In this document: in pieces, positions 23,095 through 34,290 of the stretch
Layout of the letters: each line of letters starts with the position of its first letter
Position numbering within the stretch: the first letter of the stretch is position 1
Origin: Capsicum annuum
Taxonomy: Eukaryota; Streptophyta; Magnoliopsida; Solanales; Solanaceae
NCBI RefSeq assembly: GCF_002878395.1
Contig: NW_025841638.1
Coordinates: forward strand, 186,001-250,000
Direction of reading: 5' to 3'
DNA: 64,000 bases
The notes under the pieces: model-generated
Seen by the model: only the letters and a program-made list of their open reading frames with translations
Told to the model about the DNA's origin: nothing
Databases searched by the model: none
Made by a program: the position numbers and the translations under genes

Positions 23095-23425
23095 ATGCCT
23101 CCCCAAAGATTTAATGCTTAAGAAACCCTGTTGGGAAGTTTTTCCTACCCGAGGACAATATAGAATAGTCTCCCCAGTGTATCTGGTGAAGACCGAGTCT
23201 AGGCTCCCTACTCCAAATTGTACTACTCCACGTGGTATTCCACTAGTTCCTACTAGTCCTCGTCAGAATTCCTTAGCTGATGATGCTTATGACCCGACAC
23301 CTTCGAGTGATGTGTCTAATGTCGAGTTTCAATAGTCTATTCATGTACTTACTTAGTTGGTGGCTTTATAGTCTTGCTAGTCTAATCGTATGGGTTTTAT
23401 TGCTCCTTTATTTGAGGTCACTAGT
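23095..23425 (+). pseudogene. RE4 gag, N-terminal part (before RE5 insertion)
   Basis: ATGCCTCCCCAAAGATTTAA gives MPPQRFNA. A frameshifted open stretch then reads PTSPRQNSLADDAYDPT to about 23335, followed by SIHVLTQLVAL-like residues. The gene is cut at 23425 by the 5' LTR of RE5 and resumes at 31594. Either the start at 23095 or the longer frame from 23021 could be read, but MPP is the usual Gag start in this group. Confidence 0.7.
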
Positions 23426-26009
23426 TGTAAGACCCCGTAAAATACTTAAGCTTAATCCATACCTTTAAGCTTGTCAAGGAGGTTAGACTTAGAAAATTCA
23501 AGCTAGGTGCCCAGACTTAGCTTAATTTTGGCCTTTAAAAGTTGGAAAATTCGTTTTACCACCTTAACGTCCTTAAATGGTCTATATTCTTGTTAATTCA
23601 TGATCAAGAAGGTCAATAGATGTTTCCGAACAAATTTTAGATTTTTTGGAACTCATTTCAAGCAAGTTTGGAAGTCCAAAACAATCGACCAAGGCGATCT
23701 TGGCGTGCCGCAATGCTAATCGCATTGGTCACCAATTGTGCAGACTACCAGTGCCAAAACAACTGAGGCTCAATGTGTTTACGTTGCGTTGCATTGTGTA
23801 TAGCGTCAAAACCCTCGACACACCGCATCACCCATAGCGCCGGTTCCGAGTTATTTAGTCATTAAATGTCTGCATTTTTAAGGTCAAAGGCTTAATTCTC
23901 CCACCCCTATATAAGTCCAAAATATGGGATTAACCTCCATTTACATCAAATATAGCAACTTCCCTCAAGGTTCTCTCAAGAACACATTATGATTTTCAAT
24001 TGGGAATCCAAGTCCAAGCAAATTTCTTCGTGAATCATCAAGAATCTTCCATCTAAGGTATGCATAGTGTTCATTCAAGGACACTTTTCGTCCTTGAAGT
24101 CCAAGAATCAAGTTTTAAATTATGAATTATGATATTCATTCTATGAATTGAATTATGTTCATATGTTGTTGTTGTATGAATTCCAAGATGGAACCTTTAT
24201 TATGTCTTTATGAAAATATGCTAATATGTGGACTGAAATCATGAAATTGGATTGAATTACGAAGTAAGGTTGTATTAAATTCATGCTCATGCCTAAGCCT
24301 TAAATCGTGCAATCTAAGTTATTTATAAAATACCTAGGATAATATAAATTATGCTTGACAGTTAAATTGTGACCCAAGTTATGAATGTATGTTTTCCCCT
24401 ATGTTTAAAATGATTTCCATGAGGATTATTATGTAATACAATTGCTTGATGATACAATTATGATATTAAAATGATGAACTTAAGACATGATCATGCGCAT
24501 TCTAAGTTATATACAAGATTATGATAACCATGTGCTTCATGAAATATCCTCTACTGTGGTAGTATGAATTATTGATGTTGGCAATGTATTCAATAAAATC
24601 ATATTTTGTAAGTTTACTTCTATAGAGTCCTAGGGGTACTTGTACCAAAAAAATATAGCTATGTACCTAGAGACAGTGTCATGTTTCACGATATCCTCAG
24701 TCAACCAATGATCAATAGAGCTCAGTCAGTCATGTGACTCAGGAAATATTAGTAAATTCAGAAATATTAGTAGTATTCCATCAGTCAACGGAACTTCGTG
24801 AAATTAGTCTTGTCTAGTTCAGTTAATTATGTTCAGTGTCTATTCAGATGGGAGAAGGAATTAGCACCGAGTGAACTCAAGGATGGAAACTCACCTATTA
24901 TATGAGGGTGTGATTCTTAGAACCAATTCTTGTGTTTATGAACTACGTATCCAGCGTAGGTTGATATATCACAGCCTGTTATATGAGGGTAGATGAGGTG
25001 GCTTCACCTGTTATATGAGGGTTCCCACTATTCTCACTAGATTTACCTATTATATGAGCGTTACTCACACATTGTCCTCACTAGTGGCGCGGTATTGACA
25101 CTCTTCCAATTGGGGTTACAGATTGGACTCTAACTCAACTATTTTGTGATTATTTGGGGTATGTTGTTTAGATAACTACTTCCCACATTTTCAGTTACAC
25201 AATTAGGACTGTCAGATACAGTCATACAGTTTTAGTACAAGAACTTAGATATTTCTTCAGAATTTAGGATTGTCAGATACAGTCAACTCAGAATAGTATA
25301 AAACTCAGCTAGTTCCATCAGACACTAGATTGTCAGATATAGTCGCTCAGTATCAGTTATTTAAGTTGTACAGCTATTAGTATCTTATGTTATCAGAACT
25401 CTGGCTCAGTAATCATGCCATCATGATCTGAATTAGAGTTATTACGTATTCACGCATACAGTCTCACATTCGTGTTATCCAGCCAGTTAGTATATTTCAT
25501 ACATGTGAACCCTTTGCATTTAGCCTACCTCACATGCATACTAGTACATTTATTCATACTGAAGCATTTACACTCTCGTATTTTTATACCATAGGTTCAG
25601 AAGCACGAGCTCCAGAGCATCAGTAGCAGCCAGGTTTAGAAGTGAGTCCTTATCATTCGAGGATGATATTATGAGTTATTTCATTAAATCTGTTTTAGCA
25701 TTCAGTGGATGTAGTTAGTTTGGGACGTGTCCCATCAACACCTTATTCAGACAGTTAGAGGTTTTTCAGACTATCATGTTGAGATAGTTAGTTCAATTAT
25801 TTTGGGTATTTCATACCCCACCAAAATATTATATTTTAATAGATATTATGTCTCAATTTTGAACCTTATGGTCTTACAGCCTTTATTTTCACATTTATAT
25901 AGTATATTATGTAGTGTTTAGGTACAGATATCAGTCATGGGTTAGCTTGTGGTCCTTCGGGGTCATGCACAGCATGTAGCATTTTGGGTACCAAATTTGT
26001 GGTGTTACA
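23426..26009 (+). repeat. RE5 5' LTR (2584 bp)
   Basis: TG...CA ends, with TGTAAGACCCC at the start and GGTGTTACA at the end. From left: a GC-rich palindromic U3 patch (23690-23840), TATA box (23908-23914), and CATTCAAGGACAC leader. Farther right are four CCTGTTATATGAGGGT-like repeats (24890-25060), a ~61-bp subrepeat with TGTCAGATACAGTC (25200-25350), the hairpin at 25642-25666, and TCATGGGTTAGCTTGTGGTC near the end. The last block is the reverse complement of the start of the minus-oriented RE6 and solo LTRs. Confidence 0.92.
23908..23914 (+). promoter_or_regulatory. Putative LTR TATA box
   Basis: CTATATAAG at about base 483 of the RE5 5' LTR, conserved at the same place in the 3' LTR (29495-29501), with the GGGATTAA leader after it. 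This is consistent with a retrotransposon core promoter. Confidence 0.6.
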
Positions 26010-26014
26010 AACTT

Positions 26015-26025
26015 TGTTTCAGTGC
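26015..26025 (+). other. RE5 primer binding site, degenerate
   Basis: TGTTTCAGTGC starts six bases after the LTR end and resembles TGGTATCAGAGC with one missing base and two mismatches. Its context, AACTTT before and ATTAGGTTTAATAGTGTCC after, matches the RE3 leader. Confidence 0.65.
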
Positions 26026-26232
26026 ATTAGGTTTAATAGTGTCCTAGGAAGTATGAAAGTTTCATCTAGTAGAGTCTTGTACATGGGTGTGTTTTGTGCC
26101 ATATTTATGTACAGGAGGCTTTGAGATATTTTAGGAACAGTTTCCCTTCGTTCAGTATTTATGCCATGCCAATGAGCATAATCTCAAGTTAGTCTCTAAG
26201 TTTGATCTATTTCTCCATTTTTTCTACAAAAC

Positions 26233-26925
26233 ATGCCTCCTAAAAGAAGAAACGGGAATCAGCCAGCCCCTTAGCCTAAAGATTCTTTTGGCAAACATGT
26301 TTCTCATCCATAGTTTAAAGCTGTATTCACTACTCTTTCTCAGTTAGTTGCTGCTCAAAATGAACGACCAGCTGTTGTTTTGGCCAACCCAGTGGCCAGT
26401 TCAGGTGCAATCAGGATTCGGGACTTCACCTGAATAAATTCTCTATCCTTTCTCGGGTATAAGTCAGATGAGGACCCTTAGGAATTCATCGATTAAGTTT
26501 TGAATTTTACAAACATCATGAGGGTTACTTCTAGTGAGAGTGCTGAGCTAGATGCATATTAGTTACAGGACGTTGCTCACACTTGGTTTATACAGTGAAA
26601 GTCAAAAACACTAGATGATGCAGGGCCTATTGAGTGAGAGGAGTTTGTCACTGCATTCTTGGATAAATTATTTCCCCAAGAGCTAAGAGAGTCTAAGGTG
26701 TTAGAGTTTATCAACCTCGGGTAGGGTAACATGATGGTGAAGGAGTATTCTTTTAAGTTTACTTAATTAGCCAGATATGCCCCTCATGTGGTTGCAGACA
26801 GTAGAGCCAAGATGATTAAGTTTGTTTTGGGGGTGAATAATGGAGTGGTTAATGAGTGTCGGTCTGTAATAGTTAATAGTTACATGACTTTAGCCAGGCT
26901 TATGACTCATTTCTAACAGATCATA
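26233..26925 (+). pseudogene. RE5 gag remnant
   Basis: ATGCCTCCTAAAAGAAGAAA encodes MPPKRRNGNQPAP. In one frame the Gag domain can be followed: FTTLSQLVAAQNERPAV, LGYKSDEDP, VTSSESAELDAY and LQDVAHTWF. These are followed by EFVTAFLDKLFPQELRE, LEFINL and GNMMVKEYSFKFT. In-frame stops include TAG at 26272 and 26479, both where CAG (Gln) is expected, and TGA for Trp before EEFV. The frame passes at about 26925 into RNase H, so the C-terminal zinc knuckle is deleted. Confidence 0.88.
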
Positions 26926-27240
26926 AGAGCCTTCAGTATGTATTTTCTCAGAAAGATCTCAATCTTTGTTAGAGAAGGTGGTTAGAGCTCTTGAAGGATT
27001 ATGACTTGAGCCTCCTTTATCATCTAGACAAGGCCAACATAGTGGCCGACACTCTCAGTATACTGTCTATGGGTAGTGTTTCTCATATTGAGGATAATAG
27101 GAAGAAGTTAGCTTAGGAGGTTCATCAATTTGCCATACTAGGAATTTGCTTAGTCGATTCAAAGGAGGGTGACATATGGGTTTAGAGTAGTTCAGAATCA
27201 TCTCTACTTTCTGAGGTAAAAGAAAAATAGGATAGAGATC
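26926..27240 (+). pseudogene. RE5 RNase H C-terminus and linker
   Basis: After the deletion the sequence reads ATCATAAGAGCC (DHKSLQYVF-like in the intact family), QKDLNL, LKDYDLSLLYHLDKANIVAD and TLS. A linker with VHQFAILGICLVDSKEG follows. TAG stops at 27114 and near 27184 and 27227 sit where CAG is expected. The join uses a possible GAT microhomology between gag and RNase H. Confidence 0.8.
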
Positions 27241-27254
27241 CCAGTCTAGTCAAG

Positions 27255-28100
27255 TTGAAAGAATCAGTCAAGGATCAGAAGGTAGAGGTTTTCTCCCAAG
27301 GGGGAGATGGTGTTCTGCGTTGTCAAGGTCGTCTGTGTGTTCCAGATGTAGATGACTTAAGGCAGAAAATTCTTGCAGAAGTGCATAGTATGCGCTACTC
27401 TATTCATCCAGGGGCCATAAAGATTAACCATGACTTGCGGGAAATCTATTGGTGGAGTAGGATGAACAAAGATTTTGCAGAGTCTGTGGCTAAGTACTCT
27501 ACATGTCAGCAGGTAAAGATAGAGCACCAAAAGCCTAGTGGGTCCATACAGAAGTGAACATGGACTTCATGATGGATTTGCCTCATACTGTCATCAGCAT
27601 TATTCAGTTAGGATCATTATAGATAGAATCACCAAGTCATCTCTTTTCCTTCCAATCCATACCTCCTACTCAGTCGAGGATTATGCCAAACTCTATTTCA
27701 GAGAGTTGGTTAGATAGCACGGTGTTCCATTATCCATTACCTCAAAAAGAGGTACCTAGTTCACCTCTTATTTCTGGAAAGAATTCCAAAAGGGTCTTGG
27801 TACCCAAGTTCATCTGAGTACAGCCTTTCATCCTCAAATAGATGGTCAAGCAGAAAGGATCATTCAGAATCTAGAAGATATGCTAAGGGCGTGTACAATT
27901 GATTTTAAGGGTAGTTGGGATAACCACTTGCCTTTGATTGAGTTTGCATACAATAGTATCTATCATTCTAGTATTAATATGGCTTCATTCAAAGCTCTTT
28001 ATGGAAGAAGATGCAGATCTCCAGTTGGTTGGTTCAAAGTTAGTGAGGCTTCTGTTGTAGGGCCTAACATAGTATTTGATGCCTTAGAAAAAGTCTAGTT
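27255..28100 (+). pseudogene. RE5 integrase zinc finger and catalytic core remnant
   Basis: Open frame 27255-27557 contains VLRCQGRLCVPDVDDLRQKI, then HSMRYSIHPGAIK and the CxxC of YSTCQQVKIEH, which together form the H2C2 zinc finger. The core follows with NMDFMMDLPH and ITKSSLFLP. Open frame 27880-28098 has MLRACTIDFKGSWDNHLPLI, EFAYNSIYHSSINMASFKAL and YGRRCRSPVGWF. This is the DDE integrase of Ty3/gypsy elements, broken by several stops and frame changes in the middle. Confidence 0.88.
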
Positions 28101-28640
28101 GGTTAGAGAAAGACTCCAGGCAGCTCAGAGCCAATAGAAGTCTTATGCAGATGTGTGCAGAAAGGATCTCAAGTTTGATATCAGTGATTATGTCTATCTA
28201 AAGATCTCTCCCATGAAGGGAGTAAAGAGATTTGGAAAGAAGGGGAAGCTAAGTCCCCGATAAGTTGGTCCCTTTAAGATACTCAGTCATTTCGGTAAGG
28301 TAGCTTATAAGCTCGAGTTGCCTTTAGATGTAGCCCTAATTAATCCAGTTTTCCATGTCTCTTTGATCAAGAAGTGTATAGGTGACCCAGAAATTGTAGT
28401 CCCTATTCAGAGGGTAGATGTTTAGAACATCCTCTCTTATGAAGAGAATCCAGTCGAAATCCTAGACTACCAGACTCGTAGACTGAGGAACAAAGAAGTT
28501 TCTCTCATAAAAGTTCTTTGGCCAAATTAGTCCGTTGAGGGAGCTACTTGGGAAAAAGAAATAGATATACGATCTAAGTATCCTCACCTCTTCCTTGGCA
28601 ACTCAGGTCTAGCTCAAGGTAGCAGTTCTCCTTAAGCTTT
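28101..28640 (+). pseudogene. RE5 integrase C-terminus and chromodomain-type tail
   Basis: Residues in order: DLKFDISDYVYLKISPMKG, FGKKGKLSP, VGPFKILSHFGKVAYKLELP (GPY/F module), and NPVFHVSLIKKCIGDPEIVV. They are followed by NILSYEENPVEILDYQTRRL, KEVSLIKVLWPN, SVEGATWEKEIDIRSKYPHL and F. The tail matches the C-terminal chromodomain region that tethers chromovirus integration to heterochromatin. Only a few stops interrupt it (for example TAG before SVEGATW). Confidence 0.85.
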
Positions 28641-28977
28641 TCAGTTTCATGTTCAGACTTTAGTTATAATCTTGGTACTCAGTTCATACCCAGAATTCCA
28701 TTATAAACTCGGTATTAAATATCACTACACATTCAGTCATGCATTTATGCATTAGGTAAGTTGTATAGTCATGCATCAGACGTGCATTCTCATTGTGAGA
28801 AACCCAGTTCATCAGAACACTTAGTAATGCATTCAGGAATCAGTTACACACGCATCATTTATGTATGATTAGTGTGATATAGTTAGTTATTAGTCTTGTC
28901 AGTCATGAAATCATGTTCCAGTCATTCATGCTAAGTATGTGTTTCAGTCTATCATTTCTCTCCTCTTAGTCGGTCTC

Positions 28978-29007
28978 ATTCGAGGATGAATATTCTCAAG
29001 GAGGAGA
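28978..29007 (+). promoter_or_regulatory. RE5 polypurine tract with upstream inverted repeat
   Basis: AAGGAGGAGA (28998-29007) sits three bases before the 3' LTR and is the plus-strand primer site. Just upstream, CATTCGAGGATGAATA (28978-28993) is a near copy of the CATTC-N6-GAATG inverted repeat found before the RE6 and RE7 tracts. Confidence 0.75.
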
Positions 29008-29010
29008 TAT

Positions 29011-31593
29011 TGTAAGACCCCATAAAATACTTAAGCTTAATTCAGTCCTTTAACTTTGTCAAGGGGGTCACAAACTTAGAAAATTCTAGCTAGGTGCCCG
29101 GACTTAGCTTAACTTTGGCCTTCAAAAGTTGAAAAATTCATTTGGCCACCTTAACGTCCTTTAATGATCTATATTCTTGTTAACTCATAATCAGGAAGGT
29201 CAATAGATATTCCCGGAAAAGTTTCAGATATTTTGAAATTTGCTTAAAGAAAGTTTAGAAGTAAAAAATAGTGGACCAATATGATCTTGGTGCACCGTGT
29301 GGCTAATAATATTGGTCATCGATTGTCCAGACTGCCAGAGCCAAAATAACTGAGGCTCGATGCATTTATGGCATGCCGTTATAGGTATAGTATCAAAACC
29401 CTCGACGCGCCGCGTCACCCATAGCGTCAGTGCCTAGTTATTTAGTCATTAAATGACTTCATTTTTAAGGGAAAAAGGGTAATTCTCCCACTCCTATATA
29501 AGTCAAAAACATGGGATTAAGCCCTATTTACACCAAAATATAGCCACTTTCCTCAAGATTCTCTCAAGAACACTTTAGGGTTTTTCAATTGGGGATCCAA
29601 GTTCAACAAAATTTCTCTGTGAATCATTAAGCATATTCCATCTAAGGTATGCATACTGTTCATTCATGGACTTCTTTCATCCATGAAGCCCAAGAATCAT
29701 GTTTTAAATTATGAATTGTGATATTCTTTCTATGAACTGAATTATGTTCATGTGTTGTTGTTGTATGAATTCCAAGATGGAACCTTTATTATGTTTTAAT
29801 GAAATTACACTAATATGTAGACTACAATCATGAAATTGGGTGGAATTACGAAGTAAGGTTGTACTAAATTCATGCTCATGCCTAAGCCTTAAATCATGCA
29901 ATCTAAGTGTTTGATAAAATTCCTAGGAGAATAGAAATTATGTTTGATAGTTAAATTGTTACCCAAGTTATGAATGTACGTGTTCCCCTATGTTTAAAAT
30001 TATTTCCATGAGCATTGTTGTATAATACAATATGTGATAATATAATTATGATTTTAAAATGATGAAGTTAAAACATGATCATGGGCATTCTAAGCTATAT
30101 ACAAGATTATGATAACCATGTGCTTCATGAAACATCCCCTACTGTCGTAGTATGAATTGTTGATGTTGGCCATGTATTCAAGAAAGTCATGCTTTGTCAG
30201 TTTCCTTCTATCAATTCCTAAAGGTATTTGTACCCAAAAAATATAGTTGTGTACCAAGAGACAGTGTCATGTTTCATGATATCCTCAGTCAAGCTATGAT
30301 CTATAGAACTTAGTCAGTCATATGACTCAGGAAATCTCAGTAAATTGAGAAATCTCAATAGAATTTTGTCAGTCAATAAAACTTCATGAAATCAATCAAG
30401 TCCAGTTCAGTTATTTATGTTTAGTGTCTATTCAGATGGGTGTAGGAATTACCACCGAGCAAACTCAAGAATAGGAACTCACTTGTATATGAGGGTGTGA
30501 TTCTTAGAACCAATCCTTGTGTTGTTAAACTACGTGGCCAGCGTAGGTTGAGACATCATAGTTTATTATATGAAGGTATATAAGGTTTCTTAACCTATTA
30601 TATGAGGGTTCTTACCATTCTCACTAGAGTTATCTTTTATATGAGGGTTACTCACAGACTGTTCTTACTAGTGGTGCGGCATTGACACCCTTTCAATTGG
30701 GGTTACAGATTGGACCCCAACTAAACTATATTATGATTATTTTTGGCATGTTTGGTAGATAAATACTTCCCATAGTTTAAGTGACATGATCAGGACAATC
30801 AGATACAGTCATACAGTTTTAGTAAAAGAACTCAGATAGTTCTTCAGAATTTAGGACTGTCAATTACAATTAACTCAGAACAGTATGAAACTCAACTAGT
30901 TCCATCAAAAACTAGACTGTCAGATATAGTTGTTCAGTATCAATTATTTCAGTTATACAGCTATCAATATCTCATGTTATCACCACACAGGCTCAGTAAT
31001 CATGTCATCACGATCTTAGTTATAGTTATTACATATTCATGCATGCACTCTCACATTCATGTTATCCACCCAGTTAGTGTAGTTTATGCATGTGAACCCT
31101 TTGTATTTAGCCTACCTCACATGCATACCAGTACATTCAATCGTACTGACGTATTTTCTATGGTATTTTTATACAATAGGTTCAGAAGCACGATCTCCAG
31201 AGCCTCAATAGCAGCCAGGTTTAACAGTGAGTCCTCATCATTCGTGGATGATATTATGAGTTATTTCATAATTCAATTTTATCTTTTAGTAGATAGATTT
31301 AGTTGGGGACACGTCCCATCAACTCCTTATTCAAACTGTTAGAGGCTTTTCAGACTAGATTGTTCTGACAGTTATTTCAGTTGATTTGGGTATTTTATAC
31401 CCCACCTAGATATGATATTTTAATAGCTATTATGTCTCAGTTTTGAACCTTAGAACCTTACAACCTTTATTTCTGCATTTATATAGTATATTATGCATTG
31501 TTCAGGTACAGATATCAGTCATGGGTTAGCTTGTGGTCCTTCGGGGTCAAGTACACCATGTAGCATTCTAGGTACAAAATTCAGGGAGTTACA
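29011..31593 (+). repeat. RE5 3' LTR (2583 bp)
   Basis: Direct repeat of 23426-26009 throughout, with TGTAAGACCCC start and GGAGTTACA end, TATA at 29495-29501, the TTATATGAGGGT repeats near 30490-30650 and the hairpin at 31227-31251. It is followed by the 5-bp duplication ATAGT and the resumption of RE4 gag. Confidence 0.92.
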
Positions 31594-32500
31594 ATAGTGT
31601 TCCAGAATTCCTGAGGTTGAATCTCCCAACCTTTATCGGCTCTAAGGTGTAGGAGGATTTGCATGGTTTTGTGCATAAAATAGAGAAGATATTTTGAGTT
31701 ATGCATAATATTGATTTTGAGGGCATAGAATTTATTTTATACTAGCTAAATGATTTGGAATATCAGTGGTATGAGGAGTACGATTAGTCGACGGGAGATG
31801 ATGTTGAGCAGGTTATATAGGAAGAGTTTTTTAGTGATTTTATTAGTCACTTCTTTCCTTGTGAGTTGAGAGAAGATAAGGCTGAGGAGGTTATTATTAT
31901 TAGGTATGGTATGATGAGTGTAAAGGAATATGCTTTAAAATTTCATTAGTTGTATTGCTATGATCCAAAGTTGGTATCTAGCATAAGGGATAGGGTAAGA
32001 AAGTTTGCTTTGGTCTTGTCATAAGACTTAGTTTTTGCAGTGAAAGGCTACTATATTTAAGAAAGATAGGGATGTCAATAGACTTGTGGTGTGCATGCAA
32101 CAGGTTGAGAATGAGAAAAAGAAGTAGGAAGAAATAGGGAGATATAAAGTAAGAAGTACAAGTATTTAGAGTAGGGAGAAGGAAATAGAATACTAGAAGG
32201 AATAAAGGAGAGTAAACCAAGAAGAAAAATCAAGGGAAATCATAGTTATCTTCTAGTTCTTCTTATCATAAGCCACGTGATAATTGTTTCTTTTAGAGTA
32301 ATAGTAGGTTTATGGCATAAGGTGCCCAGTTGTAAGCTAGTGGAGCCTAGTCAGTCCCATTTATCCCCTTCATCATTTTTATGGGTAGGTGGATCCTGGA
32401 GTTTGTGATGAAGGAAGAAATAAGTGCTTTAATTATGGCCATCTTTGTCATATGTGGTGAAACTGTCCTTCAACCTAGGTATCCACAAGAGCTAATAAGG
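31594..32500 (+). pseudogene. RE4 gag, C-terminal part (after RE5 insertion)
   Basis: Immediately after the duplication the reading resumes as VPEFLRLNLPTFIGSKV, then EDLHGFVHKIEKIF and VMHNIDF. It continues with LNDLEYQWYEEYD, EEFFSDFISHFFPCELREDK and GMMSVKEYALKF. A zinc knuckle lies at 32424-32475 (KCFNYGHLCHMW, stop, NCP) with one cysteine changed to tyrosine and a glycine to cysteine. The continuity with 23095-23425 shows that RE5 landed inside this gene. Confidence 0.85.
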
Positions 32501-32559
32501 TCCTAGTTGATATAACTTCAGCTCCTATAGCAAAAAAGTTCTACATCTAGTTCTGACAC

Positions 32560-32935
32560 TGGTTTGAATCATCTCTATGCTCTTGCTACCCATCAGGAAT
32601 TCGAGACTTCTTTTTATTTTGTAACCAATACATTATAGCTTTTCTCTCATAATTTGTATTGTTTGATTGATCTAGGTTATACCCTTCCTTATGTTTACCC
32701 TTATGCAGCTATGCAATTTAATTTTTTTTTAAAGATTATTTCTGAGTAGGTAGACATAGGTGGGTCTAGTAGAGTATGATATATTAGACATTGATGTGAT
32801 CTTGGGGATAGATTAGCTTCATTCATGCTATGCTTCTCAAGATTGTCGAACCTATAAGGTCAATTTCAAATTCCCAAACGAACTAGTAATTGAGTGGGAA
32901 ATTAGTTCCTTTGTGCCTAAAGAGAGTTTGATTGC
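32560..32935 (+). pseudogene. RE4 aspartic protease remnant
   Basis: CLIDLGYTLPYVYPYAAMQF near 32645-32720 corresponds to the active-site D-x-G segment, here DLG in place of DSG or DPG. Further on come the DVILG block near 32795, TAG for the tryptophan of LGMDW, CYASQDCRTYKVNFKFPNEL and VIEWE. Many stops and frame changes are present. Confidence 0.7.
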
Positions 32936-33900
32936 TTATCTTAGAGTCTGAAAGATTATTTCCAATGAGTGTCTTTGTTATTTGGTTTTGGGTAAAGAAT
33001 TCTCGCATAGAGTGTCCTTTTTTGCAATTCGTTCTTATAGTTAATGAATTTCCTCAGGTCTTTCTAAATGATCTTCTCAGAATTCCTCCAAATAGGGAAA
33101 TAGGCTTTGTGATAGATATTTTACCCAATACCCACCCTATCTTTATTCCTTCTTATAGAATGACTTCGACTGAATTGATGGAGATAAAAATATAGTTGAA
33201 GGATCTCCTTAAAAAAGGTTTCATTCATCCTAGTGTGCCCCTGAGTGGTGCTCCTATTCTTTTGGTGCATAAGAAATATTGGTCTTTGTGGATGTGTATA
33301 GACTATCCGCAGATGAATAAGGTTACAAAAAAGAATAAGTATCCTCTTTCTTGGATTGATGACCTATTTGACAAGCTTTAGGGTGCTAGATGTTTCTTAA
33401 AGATTGATCTTTATTCAGGATATCATCAGTTGAAGAATAGGGACTATGATATCCCTAAGCCTATTTTTTCGTACTTGTATAGTCACTACGAGTTTTTTGT
33501 CATGTCTTTTGGGTTGAATAATCAACCAACGACATTTATGGATCTTACGAACCGACTATTCAGATAGTTCATGGACTTATTTATTATTGTGTTTATTGAT
33601 GATATTTTGGTATATTCTAAGAGTGAGGAGGATCATACTAATCACCTCTAAGTTATGTTGCAGATTTTGAAGGATCAGTGATTGTATGCTTAATCTTCTT
33701 ATTATGAGTTCAGGTTAAATATTGTAACTTTCGGTAGACATGTGGTTTCTAGTTATGGGATCAAGGTGGATACAAAAAAGGTTGAGACGGTAAAGAAATG
33801 TCCTAGAACCATGCCTCCAATTGATATTCAGAACTTCTTGGGTTAGGGTTGGTATTATAAGAGGTTTGTGGAGAGTTTCGCTTCTATTGCTGCTTCGTTG
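32936..33900 (+). pseudogene. RE4 reverse transcriptase remnant
   Basis: Open frames 32932-33195 and 33196-33381 are contiguous, separated by a TAG that replaces CAG ([23 protein letters not shown]). The blocks are [61 protein letters not shown] and WIDDLFDKL. Next are [34 protein letters not shown] and the intact catalytic box [16 protein letters not shown] near 33590-33635. The thumb block VKKCPRTMPPIDIQNFLG lies near 33790. Confidence 0.88.
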
Positions 33901-34290
33901 ACTAAGTTAACTCATAAAAAAGTGAAGTTTCTGTGGTCTAACACTTGTGAGGGTATTTTTTAGAAGTTGATGGACAAGTTGACTTCTGCTCTAGTTTTTA
34001 CCCTTTCTGAGGTACAGAGGATTTTGTTGTTTATTATGATACATCCCATGTGGGACTGGGTTGTGTGTTGATGCAACATGGTAAGGTTGTGGCCTATGCT
34101 TCTATGCAGTTGAAAGTTCATGAAAGCAATTATCCAACTCATGATTTAGAGTTGGCAGTTGTGGTGTTTGTCTTGAAGATTTGGTGCAATTAACTTTATG
34201 CGGTGCATATTGACATATATTTTAATCATAAGAGCCTGCAGTATGTATTAGCTTAGAAGGAGTTTAATCTCAAGCAAATAATATTTCTTG
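33901..34290 (+). pseudogene. RE4 RNase H remnant
   Basis: LTKLTHKKVKFLWSNTCEG marks the link from [51 protein letters not shown] and VVVFVLK follow, then NHKSLQYVL with TAG for a glutamine. This is Ty3/gypsy RNase H. The linker to integrase, YYHPGKASVVSNSL, is at about 34320-34360. Confidence 0.85.

Larger units (their letters stand above)
23426..31593 (+). mobile_element. RE5: complete-ended Ty3/gypsy element inserted in RE4 gag
   Basis: Both LTRs are full length (23426-26009, 2584 bases; 29011-31593, 2583 bases), begin TGTAAGACCCC and end GTTACA. Flanks CTAGT (23421-23425) and ATAGT (31594-31598) form a 5-bp target duplication with one mismatch. The internal region is only 3001 bases: PBS, gag, end of RNase H, integrase, chromodomain tail and polypurine tract. 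The gag zinc knuckle, protease, RT and most of RNase H are deleted. The LTRs differ at roughly one position in six to eight in the stretch I compared by eye, so the insertion is old. Confidence 0.92.
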
